From the NCBI RefSeq assembly GCF_003355005.1, contig NZ_CP029985.1:2936501-3000500 (forward strand): a DNA stretch of 64,000 bases. The letters run 5' to 3'. Below the pieces are notes generated by a model that saw only the letters and a program-made list of their open reading frames with translations, was not told the origin of the DNA and made no database searches. The position numbers and the translations under genes were made by a program. The DNA comes from Sphingomonas sp. FARSPH. Its GTDB lineage: Bacteria; Pseudomonadota; Alphaproteobacteria; Sphingomonadales; Sphingomonadaceae. Of the stretch, positions 1 through 9,331 are shown piece after piece. Numbering within the stretch: position 1 is the stretch's first letter; each line of letters opens with the position of its first letter.

Positions 1-187
1 CGCCGGTCTCCTCGCCCAGCTCGCGGATCGCGGCACCAAGCGCGTCCTCGCCCGGGTCGATCCCGCCCTGCGGCATCTGCCACGCTTCCAGCGTCGAATC
101 GATCCGCTGGCCGACGAACACGCGGCCTTCGCGGTTGACCAGCATCACCCCCGCGCAGGGACGATACGGCAGCGCCTCGCGGTTCAT
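1..187 (-). CDS. rppH: RNA pyrophosphohydrolase / Nudix hydrolase (5' part only)
   Basis: This is the N-terminal 62 codons of a Nudix hydrolase; the rest lies beyond the left edge of the window. The protein opens MNREALPYRPCAGVMLVN, and the stretch QMPQGGIDPGEDALGAAIRE followed by LGEETG is the start of a Nudix box. This arrangement is typical of RppH, which removes pyrophosphate from the 5' end of mRNA and so starts decay; other dinucleoside polyphosphate hydrolases share it. The start ATG at 185-187 overlaps the stop codon of the next upstream gene (ATGA), so the two are probably co-transcribed. The family call is firm; the RppH name is an inference from the N-terminal sequence. Confidence 0.85.
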   Translation of the reverse strand, partial: MNREALPYRPCAGVMLVNREGRVFVGQRIDSTLEAWQMPQGGIDPGEDALGAAIRELGEETG

Positions 188-1185
188 GCCGCCGCTCCCG
201 CCGCCTGCGCTTGGACGCGCGCGCCCTCCGTCTCGACGATCATCGCCTTCACCGCGGCAAGATAGCCGGCGACGTCGCCGCGCGCGGACGGGATCGCCTT
301 GCGTAACGTGACGAAGCCGTGGACGGTGCCGACTGCCTCGCGGAAGACGACGGGCACGCCCGCCTGCGCCAGCGCCGCGGCATAGGCGCGGCCCTGGTCG
401 CGGATCGGATCGAGGCTGGCGGTGACGATCACCGCGGGCGGAAGGCCCGCGACATCGCCGGTGAGCGGCGAGCCGCGCGGATGCGCGACGTCCGCCTGAT
501 AGGCATCGACGAACCACAGCATCGTATCGCGCGTCAGCAGATAGCCGTCGGCAAAGGCGTCGAACGAGGGATACATCTGCGACGAATCGGCAGCGGGATA
601 GATCGGCGCCTGGACGATCACCGGCACCGCGGCGGGTCGATCGCGCAGGTCCATCGCCGCGACGATCGCCAGCGTCCCGCCCGCACTGTCGCCCGCCAGC
701 ACCAGCGACGTGACGCCGCGGCCGAGCGCCTCGGGCCCTTCCGCCACCCAGCGCGCCGCGGCCTCGCAATCGTCGGGCGCGGCGGGCCAGGGGTTTTCCG
801 GCGCCAGCCGGTATTCGACCGAGACGACGGGCAGATCGAGCACGCGCGCCATCTCCGCGCAGAAGCCGGCATGCGTATCGATCGTGCCGATGACGAAGCC
901 GCCGCCGTGGAAGAAGACGACGACCGGGCCCGGCGCGCGCGTTTCCCGCGCGTCGAACAGGCGGGCCGGGATCGTGCCCGCGGGGCCGGGGATGGCGAGG
1001 TCGCGGATCGTCGCCAGATCGCCGACGGGCAGATCGGCGACGTCCTTCATCGCCAGGAACACCTGCCGCGCGTCGGCGGGCGTCATCTGATGCGTGCGCG
1101 GCCCGGGCACGGCGTTGAGATAATCGAGGAAGGCGCGAACGTCGGGGCGGACGAAGGGCACGGTCATGCGGGCTCTCTTGGGCAA
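184..1185 (-). CDS. Alpha/beta hydrolase, hormone-sensitive-lipase type esterase
   Basis: This 333-residue carboxylesterase belongs to the HSL (family IV) group. The oxyanion-hole motif HGGGFVIG lies near residues 93-100 and the nucleophile motif GDSAGG near 165-170 (Ser167). The acid is probably in TASLDPIRDQG and the histidine in VGTVHGF near residue 293. No signal peptide is visible, so it is probably cytoplasmic and acts on short-chain esters. The start could be the first Met or Met7 (MTVPFVRP). Its end overlaps the rppH-like gene by four bases. It is divergent from the HDAC-family gene, with about 27 bp between them. The substrate cannot be read from the sequence. Confidence 0.88.
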   Translation of the reverse strand: MPKRARMTVPFVRPDVRAFLDYLNAVPGPRTHQMTPADARQVFLAMKDVADLPVGDLATIRDLAIPGPAGTIPARLFDARETRAPGPVVVFFHGGGFVIGTIDTHAGFCAEMARVLDLPVVSVEYRLAPENPWPAAPDDCEAAARWVAEGPEALGRGVTSLVLAGDSAGGTLAIVAAMDLRDRPAAVPVIVQAPIYPAADSSQMYPSFDAFADGYLLTRDTMLWFVDAYQADVAHPRGSPLTGDVAGLPPAVIVTASLDPIRDQGRAYAAALAQAGVPVVFREAVGTVHGFVTLRKAIPSARGDVAGYLAAVKAMIVETEGARVQAQAAGAAA

Positions 1186-1212
1186 CGGCGGGATGGCCCC
1201 TACCTAGGATGC

Positions 1213-2136
1213 GTGATCCCCGTCGTCCATCATCCCGCCTATGTCGCGCCGGCGCCCGCCCGCTCCACCTACCGCTGGAACAAGAACGGGCTGATCCGCG
1301 ACCTGCTCCGCGCGGAGGGCGCGCGTATCGACTGGCATGTTCCCGACGCAATGCCGCTTTGCTGGCTGGAGGCGGTGCACGATGCTGATTACGTCGCAGA
1401 GGTGATGGAGGCGCGCGTTCCGCCCGCGAAGGTGCGGCGGATCGGCTTTCCGGTTACACCGGCGGTCGCAGCGCGGGCGGCTGTCGTGCCCGGCGGCACG
1501 TGGCTCGCCGCGCATCTCGCGCTCGCGCACGGCTTCGCCGCCAACACGGCTGGCGGCAGTCACCATGCGCTCGCTGACACGGGCGCGGGCTATTGCGTGT
1601 TCAACGACCTTGCGCTCGCGGCGGTCCGCCTGATCGAGGAAGGGACGGTCGACCGGATCGCGGTGGTCGATTGCGACGTGCATCAGGGCGACGGCACCGC
1701 TGCGCTGCTCGCCGGCCGTCCCGGTATCGTCACCTATTCAATCCACGCCGAAAAGAACTTTCCCGCGCGCAAGGCACGTTCGACGCTCGACGTGCCGCTC
1801 GCCGATGGGATGGGTGACGACGCCTATCTCGCGACGCTTGCCGACACGCTCGCGCCCTTCCTAGGCGAGCATCGGCCGCAGCTGATCCTCTACCAGGCGG
1901 GCGTCGATCCGTTTGCCGACGACCGGCTTGGCCGCCTGTCTCTCAGCCTCGATGGGCTGACCCGGCGCGAGCTGCTCATCGCGCGACTGGCGCAGGGGGT
2001 CGGTGCACCGCTCGCGAGTACGGTCGGCGGTGGCTATGGCGATGACGCGCTGGAAATCGCGCGGCGGCATGTCGCCGCGATCCTGACGCTGGGACGCGCG
2101 CTCGCACCGGCACCGGCGGCAGCGTCTTTCGCTTGA
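1213..2136 (+). CDS. Histone deacetylase family protein (acetylpolyamine/acetoin-utilisation type)
   Basis: This is a zinc-dependent deacetylase-fold protein of about 307 residues. Visible active-site features are SHHALADTGAGYCVFND (residues ~116-132), the metal-ligand segment VDCDVHQGDGTA (~152-163) and AGVDPFADDRLG (~237-248), which together supply the Asp/His/Asp zinc site. The reading frame is open far upstream, but homology-like sequence begins at VIPVVHHPAY, so the GTG at 1213 (preceded by AGGA) is chosen as the start. Bacterial members remove acetyl or related groups from small amines or lysines; the substrate here is unknown. The gene ends overlapping a possible TTG of the next gene, so the two may form an operon. 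Confidence 0.85.
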   Translation: MIPVVHHPAYVAPAPARSTYRWNKNGLIRDLLRAEGARIDWHVPDAMPLCWLEAVHDADYVAEVMEARVPPAKVRRIGFPVTPAVAARAAVVPGGTWLAAHLALAHGFAANTAGGSHHALADTGAGYCVFNDLALAAVRLIEEGTVDRIAVVDCDVHQGDGTAALLAGRPGIVTYSIHAEKNFPARKARSTLDVPLADGMGDDAYLATLADTLAPFLGEHRPQLILYQAGVDPFADDRLGRLSLSLDGLTRRELLIARLAQGVGAPLASTVGGGYGDDALEIARRHVAAILTLGRALAPAPAAASFA

Positions 2137-2162
2137 CCCGATCCTGGGGCAAGGGCGGAGCG

Positions 2163-3344
2163 ATGCCGAGCCTTCCTGCCCGCCTGATCGCGATCCCGTT
2201 CCACCGTCTGCTCGACCGAATCGATGCCGGGTTGGTGAGCGGCGGAATCGAGGCGCGGCTTCCCGACGGGACGCACCGCCTGCTGGGCGGGCGAAAGCCG
2301 GGACCGGTGCCGATCGTCACGATCGTGTCGTGGCGCGCGCTGGTCCGCCTCGCGACGGAAGGGTCGGTCGGCTGGTATCGCGCCTGGGAAAAAGGCGAAT
2401 GGTCGAGCCCCGATCCCGTGCCCTTGTTCGACCTGTTTATGCGAAACCGCACCGCGCTCGGTGGTGCGGCGCGGGCAGGGGGGCTGCCCCGCCGCCTGCT
2501 ACGTGCTTGGCATCGCCTGCGCCGCAACGACCGCGATGGTGCGCGCCGCAACATCGCGGACCATTATGATCTCGGCAACGATTTCTACCGTGAATGGCTC
2601 GACGACAGCCTGACCTATTCGAGCGCGATCTACGCGTCGGGCGATACGCTGGAAGCGGGGCAGGCGCGCAAGCTCGCCGCAATCCTCGACCGGACGGGGA
2701 CCAAGGCTGGCGACACGATCCTCGAGATCGGCTGCGGCTGGGGATCGTTCGCGGCCACCGCGGCGGCGGCGGGGCGGCAAGTCCACGGCCTGACGCTGTC
2801 CTCCGAACAGAAGGCCGCGGTCGATGCGCGCGCGCTGCCCGGCGTCACCGTCGCGCTGACCGACTATCGCGACGTCGACGGCCAATATGACGCCATCGCC
2901 AGCATCGAGATGGTCGAGGCGGTCGGCGAGGCATATTGGCCCGCCTATGTCGACACGCTTGCCCGCGCGCTGAAACCCGGCGGGCGGGCTGCCCTTCAGT
3001 ATATCTCGATCGCGGACGACGTCTTCGCCGACTATTCGCGCGGGGTCGATTTCATCCAGCGGTACATCTTTCCCGGCGGCATGCTGCTGTCGGAAAGCCG
3101 CTTTCGGGCCTTATGCGCCGCACGCGGGCTGGACTGGACCGATCACCACGCCTTCGGGCTAGATTATGCGCAGACGCTGCGCCACTGGCGCGAACGATTC
3201 GAGAATGCCGATCGCGAAGGCCGCCTGCCCGAACGGCTCGACGCGCGCTTCCGCGACCTCTGGCGCTATTACCTCATGTATTGCGAGGGTGGCTTCCGCG
3301 GCCGGGGCATCGACGTCGCGCAGGTGACTTTGGTCAAACGCTGA
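2163..3344 (+). CDS. cfa: Cyclopropane-fatty-acyl-phospholipid synthase family methyltransferase
   Basis: This SAM-dependent methyltransferase of about 393 residues resembles CFA synthase, which adds a methylene bridge to unsaturated acyl chains of membrane lipids. The hallmark segment DHYDLGNDFYREWLDDS is present, followed by the SAM-binding LEIGCGWGSFA, then EMVEAVGEAYW and YIFPGG, all in the order typical of the family. The ATG at 2163 is preferred because GGAG lies just upstream; a TTG at 2133 overlapping the previous stop would add ten residues. It follows the HDAC-family gene closely and is convergent with the SDR gene. Paralogues of this family with other substrates exist, so the symbol is tentative. 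Confidence 0.85.
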   Translation: MPSLPARLIAIPFHRLLDRIDAGLVSGGIEARLPDGTHRLLGGRKPGPVPIVTIVSWRALVRLATEGSVGWYRAWEKGEWSSPDPVPLFDLFMRNRTALGGAARAGGLPRRLLRAWHRLRRNDRDGARRNIADHYDLGNDFYREWLDDSLTYSSAIYASGDTLEAGQARKLAAILDRTGTKAGDTILEIGCGWGSFAATAAAAGRQVHGLTLSSEQKAAVDARALPGVTVALTDYRDVDGQYDAIASIEMVEAVGEAYWPAYVDTLARALKPGGRAALQYISIADDVFADYSRGVDFIQRYIFPGGMLLSESRFRALCAARGLDWTDHHAFGLDYAQTLRHWRERFENADREGRLPERLDARFRDLWRYYLMYCEGGFRGRGIDVAQVTLVKR

Positions 3345-3362
3345 CCTGTCACCGCAACGGGG

Positions 3363-4070
3363 TCAGCCGACCCGTTCGAAATGCCCCGGCGGGAAACCCT
3401 CGGCCGCCAACGCCGCGATCCGCTCGGCGACGATTTCGGGGGCCTTCACCGATTGCGGATCCTCACCCGGATAGGCGCGCGCACGCATGTTCGTGCGCGT
3501 CGCGCCCGGATCGACGATCGCGGTCCGGATCGCGCTGATTTCCGCCGTCTCGTCACCATAAGCGCCGATCAGCGTCTCGAACGCCGCCTTGGAGGCGCCA
3601 TAGGCTCCCCAATAGGCGCGCGGCTTGCGCGCGACGCTGGACGTGACGCCGATCACGCGCGCGCCCTTCGACCGGCGCAGCATCGCATCGAACGCGGCGA
3701 TCATCGCCGCCTGCGCACTGACGTTGAGCGTCAGCACCTCCGCGAATTCCTTCGGCTGGATCGCCGGCACCGCCGCCAGGCTGCCGAGCGTGCCGGCGTT
3801 GAGCACCAGTACGTCCAGCGCCTGCCACCGTTCGCCGATCGCCGTCGCCAGCCGCGCGATCGCATCGCTTTGGGCCAGGTCGAGCGGTGCGATCGTCGCC
3901 GACCCGCCAGCCTGAAAAATCGTCTCCTCGACGGCTTCCAGATCCTTGGCGGTACGCGCGGTCAGTACGACATGCGCGCCCGCCGCAGCCAGTGCGACCG
4001 CGGTCGCCGCGCCGATCCCACGACTCGCGCCGGTGACCAGTGCGAGCTTGTCCTGCAAGGGCTTGTCCAT
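3363..4070 (-). CDS. SDR family NAD(P)-dependent oxidoreductase
   Basis: This is a short-chain dehydrogenase of 235 residues. It begins MDKPLQDKLALVTGASRGIG, the glycine-rich TGxxxGxG cofactor motif. LNAG follows near the middle, and the catalytic YGASK (Tyr and Lys of the YxxxK motif) sits in WGAYGASKAAFE. The nearby SSVARKPRA region supplies the Ser. The length is the family norm. It lies five bases downstream of purF on the same strand and is probably co-transcribed with it. The substrate is not evident. Confidence 0.88.
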   Translation of the reverse strand: MDKPLQDKLALVTGASRGIGAATAVALAAAGAHVVLTARTAKDLEAVEETIFQAGGSATIAPLDLAQSDAIARLATAIGERWQALDVLVLNAGTLGSLAAVPAIQPKEFAEVLTLNVSAQAAMIAAFDAMLRRSKGARVIGVTSSVARKPRAYWGAYGASKAAFETLIGAYGDETAEISAIRTAIVDPGATRTNMRARAYPGEDPQSVKAPEIVAERIAALAAEGFPPGHFERVG

Positions 4071-4074
4071 CCGC

Positions 4075-5532
4075 TCAGTTCACTCGTTCCGCAAGCATCG
4101 CGAACTGGTCGACCGGCGCGACATCGTCATGATCGGTCAGCGTCGTCGGATAATCGCCGGTGAAACAGGCGTCGCAATATTTCGGGCGGATATCCGCGCG
4201 GCTCGCCTCGCCCAGCGCCTTGTAGAGGCCGTCGATCGAGACGAACGAGAGGCTGTCGGCGTGGATGAAGTCGGTCATGCCGCCGACGTCGAGCTGGGCG
4301 GCGAGCAATTTGGCGCGTTCGGGGGTGTCGACGCCGTAGAAGCAGCTGTGCCGCGTCGGCGGCGAGGCGATGCGCATGTGGACCTCTGCAGCGCCCGCAT
4401 CGCGCATCATCTGCACGATCTTCAGGCTGGTCGTACCGCGCACGATCGAATCGTCGATCAGCACGATGCGCTTGCCCTGGATCAGCGCGCGATTGGCATT
4501 GTGCTTCAGCTTGACGCCCAGATGCCGGACCTTGTCGCCCGGCTGGATGAAGGTGCGCCCGACATAGTGCGAGCGGATGATGCCGAGTTCGAACGGAATG
4601 CCCGATTGCTGCGCATAGCCGATCGCCGCGGGCACGCCCGAATCGGGCACGGGGATCACGAGGTCGGCATCGACCGGCGCCTCGATCGCCAGCTGCGCGC
4701 CGATCTCCTTGCGCACCGAATAGACCGACTGGTCGCCCGCGATCGAATCGGGGCGGCTGAAATAGACCCATTCGAAGATGCACGGCCGCGCCGCCATCGG
4801 CGCGAACGGCTTGACCGAGCGGATTTCGCTGCCCTGCACGATGACCAATTCGCCCGGCTCGACCTGGCGTTCGAACGTAGCACCGCACACATCGAGCGCC
4901 ACCGTCTCGCTGGCGAAGATCACCGCGTCGTCCAGCTTGCCCATCACCAGCGGCCGGATGCCGAGCGGATCGCGGCACGCGATCATCCCCTCCGGCGTCG
5001 TCACGATCAGCGAATAGGCGCCCTCGATCTGCTTCAGCGCGTCGATGAACCGGTCGAGCAACGTGCGATAGCTCGACGTCGCGACCAGGTGGATGATCGT
5101 TTCGGTATCGCTGGTCGACTGGAAGATCGACCCGCGCCGCACCAGCTCGCGGCGCAGCTTCATCGCGTTGGAGATGTTGCCGTTATGCGCGATCGCAAAA
5201 CCGCCCGTCGACAGATCGGCGTAGAGCGGCTGCACGTTGCGCAGCGCCGTCTCGCCCGTCGTCGAATAGCGGACGTGGCCGCTCGCGACGTTGCCGGGCA
5301 GCGCGCGGATCACCTCGTCACGGTCGAAATTGCCCGCGACATGGCCCATCGCGCGATGCGTGTGGAACAGCGTGCCATCGAAGCTGGTGATGCCCGCCGC
5401 CTCCTGCCCGCGATGCTGCAGCGCGTGGAGCCCGAGCGCGACGAGCGCGGCGGCGCTGTCGTTGCCCGAAACACCGAAGATGCCGCATTCCTCATGCAGC
5501 GTGTCGTCGTCGAATGGATGTGTGGTCAGCAT
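4075..5532 (-). CDS. purF: Amidophosphoribosyltransferase
   Basis: PurF makes 5-phosphoribosylamine from PRPP and glutamine, the first committed step of purine synthesis. The N-terminal nucleophile Cys appears in HEECGIFGVSG after a short propeptide that would be removed. The class II glutamine amidotransferase region follows (HRGQEAAG, GHVRYSTTG, AHNGNISN). The PRPP-binding loop is in RIVLIDDSIVRGTTS, and the C-terminal part has the usual PRTase fold. The Met of MLTTHPFDDD at 5532 fits the family start better than the upstream Met at 5562. It leads a short minus-strand unit with the SDR gene. Confidence 0.96.
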   Translation of the reverse strand: MLTTHPFDDDTLHEECGIFGVSGNDSAAALVALGLHALQHRGQEAAGITSFDGTLFHTHRAMGHVAGNFDRDEVIRALPGNVASGHVRYSTTGETALRNVQPLYADLSTGGFAIAHNGNISNAMKLRRELVRRGSIFQSTSDTETIIHLVATSSYRTLLDRFIDALKQIEGAYSLIVTTPEGMIACRDPLGIRPLVMGKLDDAVIFASETVALDVCGATFERQVEPGELVIVQGSEIRSVKPFAPMAARPCIFEWVYFSRPDSIAGDQSVYSVRKEIGAQLAIEAPVDADLVIPVPDSGVPAAIGYAQQSGIPFELGIIRSHYVGRTFIQPGDKVRHLGVKLKHNANRALIQGKRIVLIDDSIVRGTTSLKIVQMMRDAGAAEVHMRIASPPTRHSCFYGVDTPERAKLLAAQLDVGGMTDFIHADSLSFVSIDGLYKALGEASRADIRPKYCDACFTGDYPTTLTDHDDVAPVDQFAMLAERVN

Positions 5533-5657
5533 GGCCCGGCCTGATGTCGTGCGAGCGCGCATATAGGCACGCCGAACGGGTTTGTCGCCTGTTTGTCATC
5601 GATCCGCGTGGAGCGATACGACGACCGCGTCGTTGGACCTGCCGAGGAGACCAAGCG

Positions 5658-5909
5658 ATGGCCAAGGATCACGGCAGCCAGATCAAGGACGACGCGCTCT
5701 ACGAAGAGCTGCGCAAGCAGGGCAATTCGAAGGAGAAGGCGGCGCGCATCGCCAATGCCAAGGCCGCCGGCACGCTCGACCACAAGGCGACGCATCTGGA
5801 GGATCGCACCAAGGCCGATCTGATGAAAGAGGCGCGCGAGATCGGCATCGCCGGCCGTTCGACGATGACCAAGGCGCAGCTCGTCAAGGCGATCCGCGAC
5901 CACAAATAG
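5658..5909 (+). CDS. Small SAP/Rho-N-like domain protein
   Basis: This is an 83-residue, highly charged protein starting MAKDHGSQIKDDALYEELRK with GAGGAGA as ribosome binding site. The first half (KEKAARIANAKAAG) resembles short stress-related proteins. The second half (KADLMKEAREIGIAGRSTMT then KAQLVKAIRDHK) matches the helix-turn-helix pattern of the Rho N-terminal/SAP-like fold, suggesting nucleic-acid binding. No signal peptide or membrane segment is present. A strong bidirectional hairpin follows. The function is not known; DNA or RNA binding is an inference. Confidence 0.8.
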   Translation: MAKDHGSQIKDDALYEELRKQGNSKEKAARIANAKAAGTLDHKATHLEDRTKADLMKEAREIGIAGRSTMTKAQLVKAIRDHK

Positions 5910-5925
5910 CGGGTCGAAAAGAAAC

Positions 5926-5955
5926 GGGGGCGATCCCTGCGACAGGATCGCCCCC
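5926..5955. terminator. Bidirectional hairpin terminator
   Basis: Arms GGGGGCGATCC (5926-5936) and GGATCGCCCCC (5945-5955) are perfect 11-bp complements around an 8-base loop. The hairpin lies between the convergent small SAP-like gene and the TonB receptor gene, so it can serve both. Confidence 0.8.
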
Positions 5956-5963
5956 GATGATCG

Positions 5964-8894
5964 TCAGAACTTCAGGCTAACGCCGGCGAAGAACGTCCGG
6001 CCCAGCGCGTCGTAGACGTTGGGGAAGGTATTGCCCGAGTTAGACCCGCTGCTGCCCGCCGAACCGCCGACGATCGGCGGCTGGATGTTGAACAGGTTGG
6101 TCGCGCCCAAGCGGAAGGTATATTGCTTGGCGACGTTGAACGACAGCGTCGTGTCGAAATATGAGTAGGACGGGATACGCTTGACGAGGATCGCGGTCCC
6201 CGAGTCTGCGCTTACCGGTCCGATATAGCGCCACCGGCCCTGGATCGCGACGTCGCCGACGCTGTAGGTCGCGGTGAACAGATGCTTCCAGCGCGGGATC
6301 GGATTGATCGACCCGGCCGCGCAGCTGTTGCCGAACTTGCCCGCACAGGTGACCGGTGCCGCCGAGCCGCCCGGATTGAACGAATATTCATCGACGTAGG
6401 TGCCCGCGATCCCCAGCGACAGGGTGTTACGGTCGCCGAAGTCGAACCGATAGTCCGCCGACACGTCGATGCCGCTGGTCTTCAGCGTCGCGATGTTGAC
6501 GAGCAGTTCGGACACGCCCGGGAACTGTCCGTTGGCATTGGGCGATCCGGTCAGCTGGCCATTGATGGTGTTACGCACCATCAGGCTGCAATAGGATTGG
6601 ATGTTGTTGTTGAAGCACTGGTCGGAAATGTCCTGCGACCCGTCCGACGCGATATAACCGTTCACCTTGAGGCGGTAATAATCGACCGTCACGTTCAGCC
6701 CGCGCAGGAAGCGCGGCGAGAACACCGCGCCGGCGGTCAGCGTGTTGGCGGTTTCGGGTTTCAGCGCGGGGTTGCCGCCCGCATTGATGTTCGTCTGGTT
6801 GGCGGTGACGTCCTGAATGATGCCGTTGTTGACGAGCGCCGCCGGTGCACCCTGCGCGATACAGATCGCGGCCAGCTGCGCATTGCCCCGCGGCCTGCCG
6901 TTGGCGCACGGATCGGTCTGCAGCACGTCGGTGCCCGCCTGCGTGACGGGGCTGTTGAGCTCCGCAATATTCGGATCGCGCGTCGCCCGGTTAAAGATCG
7001 CGCGAAGCCGCAGGCCCTCGATCGGTTCCCAGTTGCCGCCGACCTTATACGTCACCGCGTCCAGCTTGTTGCGGCCGGCCACCGTATTGTTGGTATAGGC
7101 CGAATAGCGCACGCCGCCTTCAAGGCCGAGCGAGTGCGCGAAGGGCCGATCGCTGACCAGCGGCAGCTGGACTTCGCCATAGACTTCCTTGACGTCGAAC
7201 GACGCGTTGGGAACCGCGGTGCCCTGGCCGTAATAGATCAGGTTGCCCGACCCGTAATTGGCGTCGACCGACTGGCTGCCGCTCTCGCGACGATATTCGA
7301 CGCCGAGCGCGATCGCGGCGGGCGCGTCGGCGAAGGGGCTCTTCAGGAACTTGAGGTCGCCCGACAGATTGCCGCCCGTCACGAACTGCGTGTAGCGATT
7401 GTCCTGCTGCCCGTTCGCGGTAACGAACGCCAGCGCGGCCGGCGAGATCGGCTGCGACGTGAACAGGTTGAGCGGAACGCAGCCGCCCGACGGATTGGCA
7501 CAGACAGGTGCGCCGTTTGCGCCCGTTGTCGCGTTGATCGCCTGCGCGGTCTTGTTGTAGTCGAGGTCGTTGAGCAGGTCCTCGTGGCGCTTCGTCAGGC
7601 CGTATTGCGCGAAGACGTCGTAATGGAAGCCATCGAGGATGTCGCCGCGCATGCCGGCGATGCCGTAATAGACGTCATTGGTGAATTGCTGGATACGCCC
7701 GCCGGTTTCGGTGATGCGGCGGCGGATACCGACATTGGCGGTGCCGTCGGCGTTGAGATTGTTCGGATCGCCGAAGATCAGCGCTGCGTTCGTCGCATTG
7801 AGATAGGGATTGGTCGGCGAGATCGTGAAGTTGAAGCCCGCGGTCGCGGTCGGTGCGAGGATCGCGGTCACGTCGGAGCGCGTATAGCTGCCCCGCGCGT
7901 AGAATTCCGCCGCGTCGGAGAAGTGATAGCTCGCCAGTGCGGTGACGTTGTAACGGTCGAGCGGCACCTGCAGATAATTGGCAGGGTTGAAATTGTACGG
8001 CTTGTAATATGGCACGAAGTTGTTTGCGCCGCCGGCCTGACTACCGTCGTTGATCTGGTAGCGGCCCGAAGCGATGTCGATCACGGTCGGCGTCGCGTTG
8101 CTCGACCCGCTCGGCTTCAGATTGGCGTCGAGGTTCTGCGCGGAATAGGCGCGGGCGGATTGGTAGACGCCGTCGCGCTTGGTGTACTGGCCGGCGATGA
8201 CGAAATTGCCGCCCTCGCCGAACTTCAGACCCGCGGCCAGCTCGGCGTTATACTGCTGCGCATCGCCGTATTCGGTGACCTGCGAGCTCGCATTCGCCCG
8301 CACGCCGACCAGTTTGTCGTCGAGCACGAAATTGACCACGCCCGCGATCGCGTCCGCGCCATAGACCGCCGAAGCGCCGCCGGTGAGCACATCGACGCGC
8401 TTGATGAGGACGGTAAGGATAGCGTTGATGTCGACCGCGCCGCCGATGTCCGACGGCACCATGCGCCGCCCGTCGATCAGTACTAGCGTCCGCTTCGGGC
8501 CGAGCGCGCGAAGGTCGATCGTCGCGGTGCCGCCATTGCCGTTGTTGGTGGTGTTCGTCGTCGCCGGGACAAACTGCGGCGAGCTCGACAGATACGATTC
8601 GGCGGTGACGGCGTTGCTGGTCTGCAACGATTCGGAGCTGATCGTCGAGATCGGGCTGTTGCTCTGCAGGTCGGGGCGCTGGATGCGCGATCCGGTGACG
8701 ACGATGTCGCCCTGCTGCGCGGCGTTCGGCGCGTCGCCGATCGGGGTGGCCGCGGTGTCCTGTGCCGGTGCCGTCTGCGCGGCGACAGGGGCCGCGAACA
8801 GCACCATGCCGATGCTGGTGCAAAGCGCGGCGACCGCCGGCATGGCGGTGCCGCTGCGCAGGAGCCGGCGGGTCGGGATGCGGGTGCGGGTCAT
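5964..8894 (-). CDS. TonB-dependent receptor
   Basis: This is an outer-membrane TonB-dependent transporter of about 976 residues. The chosen ATG at 8894 (preceded by GAGGA) starts with MTRTRIPTRRLLRSG, giving a signal peptide ending near AAPVAAQ. The plug domain begins DIVVTGSRIQRPDLQSNSPI and includes LGPKRTLVLIDGRRMVP and ALGP-type features. A long 22-strand barrel region with RYIGPVSAD and a C-terminal aromatic signature (FFAGVSLKF) follows. The size and DxxVTGSRI plug type are those of sphingomonad receptors for carbohydrates or other large nutrients rather than a proven siderophore receptor. No regulator or transporter adjoins it, so the ligand is unknown. Confidence 0.92.
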   Translation of the reverse strand: MTRTRIPTRRLLRSGTAMPAVAALCTSIGMVLFAAPVAAQTAPAQDTAATPIGDAPNAAQQGDIVVTGSRIQRPDLQSNSPISTISSESLQTSNAVTAESYLSSSPQFVPATTNTTNNGNGGTATIDLRALGPKRTLVLIDGRRMVPSDIGGAVDINAILTVLIKRVDVLTGGASAVYGADAIAGVVNFVLDDKLVGVRANASSQVTEYGDAQQYNAELAAGLKFGEGGNFVIAGQYTKRDGVYQSARAYSAQNLDANLKPSGSSNATPTVIDIASGRYQINDGSQAGGANNFVPYYKPYNFNPANYLQVPLDRYNVTALASYHFSDAAEFYARGSYTRSDVTAILAPTATAGFNFTISPTNPYLNATNAALIFGDPNNLNADGTANVGIRRRITETGGRIQQFTNDVYYGIAGMRGDILDGFHYDVFAQYGLTKRHEDLLNDLDYNKTAQAINATTGANGAPVCANPSGGCVPLNLFTSQPISPAALAFVTANGQQDNRYTQFVTGGNLSGDLKFLKSPFADAPAAIALGVEYRRESGSQSVDANYGSGNLIYYGQGTAVPNASFDVKEVYGEVQLPLVSDRPFAHSLGLEGGVRYSAYTNNTVAGRNKLDAVTYKVGGNWEPIEGLRLRAIFNRATRDPNIAELNSPVTQAGTDVLQTDPCANGRPRGNAQLAAICIAQGAPAALVNNGIIQDVTANQTNINAGGNPALKPETANTLTAGAVFSPRFLRGLNVTVDYYRLKVNGYIASDGSQDISDQCFNNNIQSYCSLMVRNTINGQLTGSPNANGQFPGVSELLVNIATLKTSGIDVSADYRFDFGDRNTLSLGIAGTYVDEYSFNPGGSAAPVTCAGKFGNSCAAGSINPIPRWKHLFTATYSVGDVAIQGRWRYIGPVSADSGTAILVKRIPSYSYFDTTLSFNVAKQYTFRLGATNLFNIQPPIVGGSAGSSGSNSGNTFPNVYDALGRTFFAGVSLKF

Positions 8895-9331
8895 TCGGTG
8901 TCCTCGATAGGCCCGGCGCGCGAAACGCCCGCGCCGGGCGATGTCTGTTCCCCGGCGTCGATCGATGGCCGCGGACATAGGGCAACAGAACAGTCACAAT
9001 CGCATTGTGTAAATGACGATCGCACCAAGGGGCATGCGAGCTGAAAAGATGTGGCGAAATGAACACGCTTTTTGGCTAAGTTTACGGCGCGATGACATTT
9101 TCTTCATTCTTGGCGATGTGGAGCATGACGTATAAATGACAGATGTTTTATTATTCGGGTGATTGTTCCTGATGTGAAATACGCCGCAATCTCTTGGTCG
9201 CACTCCGGGCCCTCACGGCGCAAGGGGCCGGATAGCACGGAAAGCTGATTCGGATGGAAGGCCCATCGGTGCCACGGTTCGCCATGCTTCGCGGATGCGC
9301 GGATGACGCATGGCGCTTCGCGGGCTAGTCC
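8895..9331. other. Intergenic region upstream of TonB receptor and hisI
   Basis: This 437-bp stretch between divergent genes is less G+C rich than its surroundings in its middle part (about 9000-9180). It must hold the promoters of both flanking genes. No convincing gene is seen. GCATGG/CCATGC-like inverted words occur just before hisI but no clear operator can be named. Confidence 0.6.

Noticed and set aside
319..1212. Open frame extending the HDAC-family gene 298 codons upstream
   Set aside because: It runs antisense through the esterase gene, has Arg/Asp-rich composition and no family resemblance; the GTG at 1213 fits the family start.
3946..5544. 532-codon plus-strand frame opposite purF
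   Set aside because: Arg/His/Asp-rich shadow of purF with no recognisable domain.
6282..8486. 734-codon plus-strand frame opposite the TonB receptor
   Set aside because: Long antisense shadow in high G+C DNA; composition is repetitive and the minus-strand receptor is certain.
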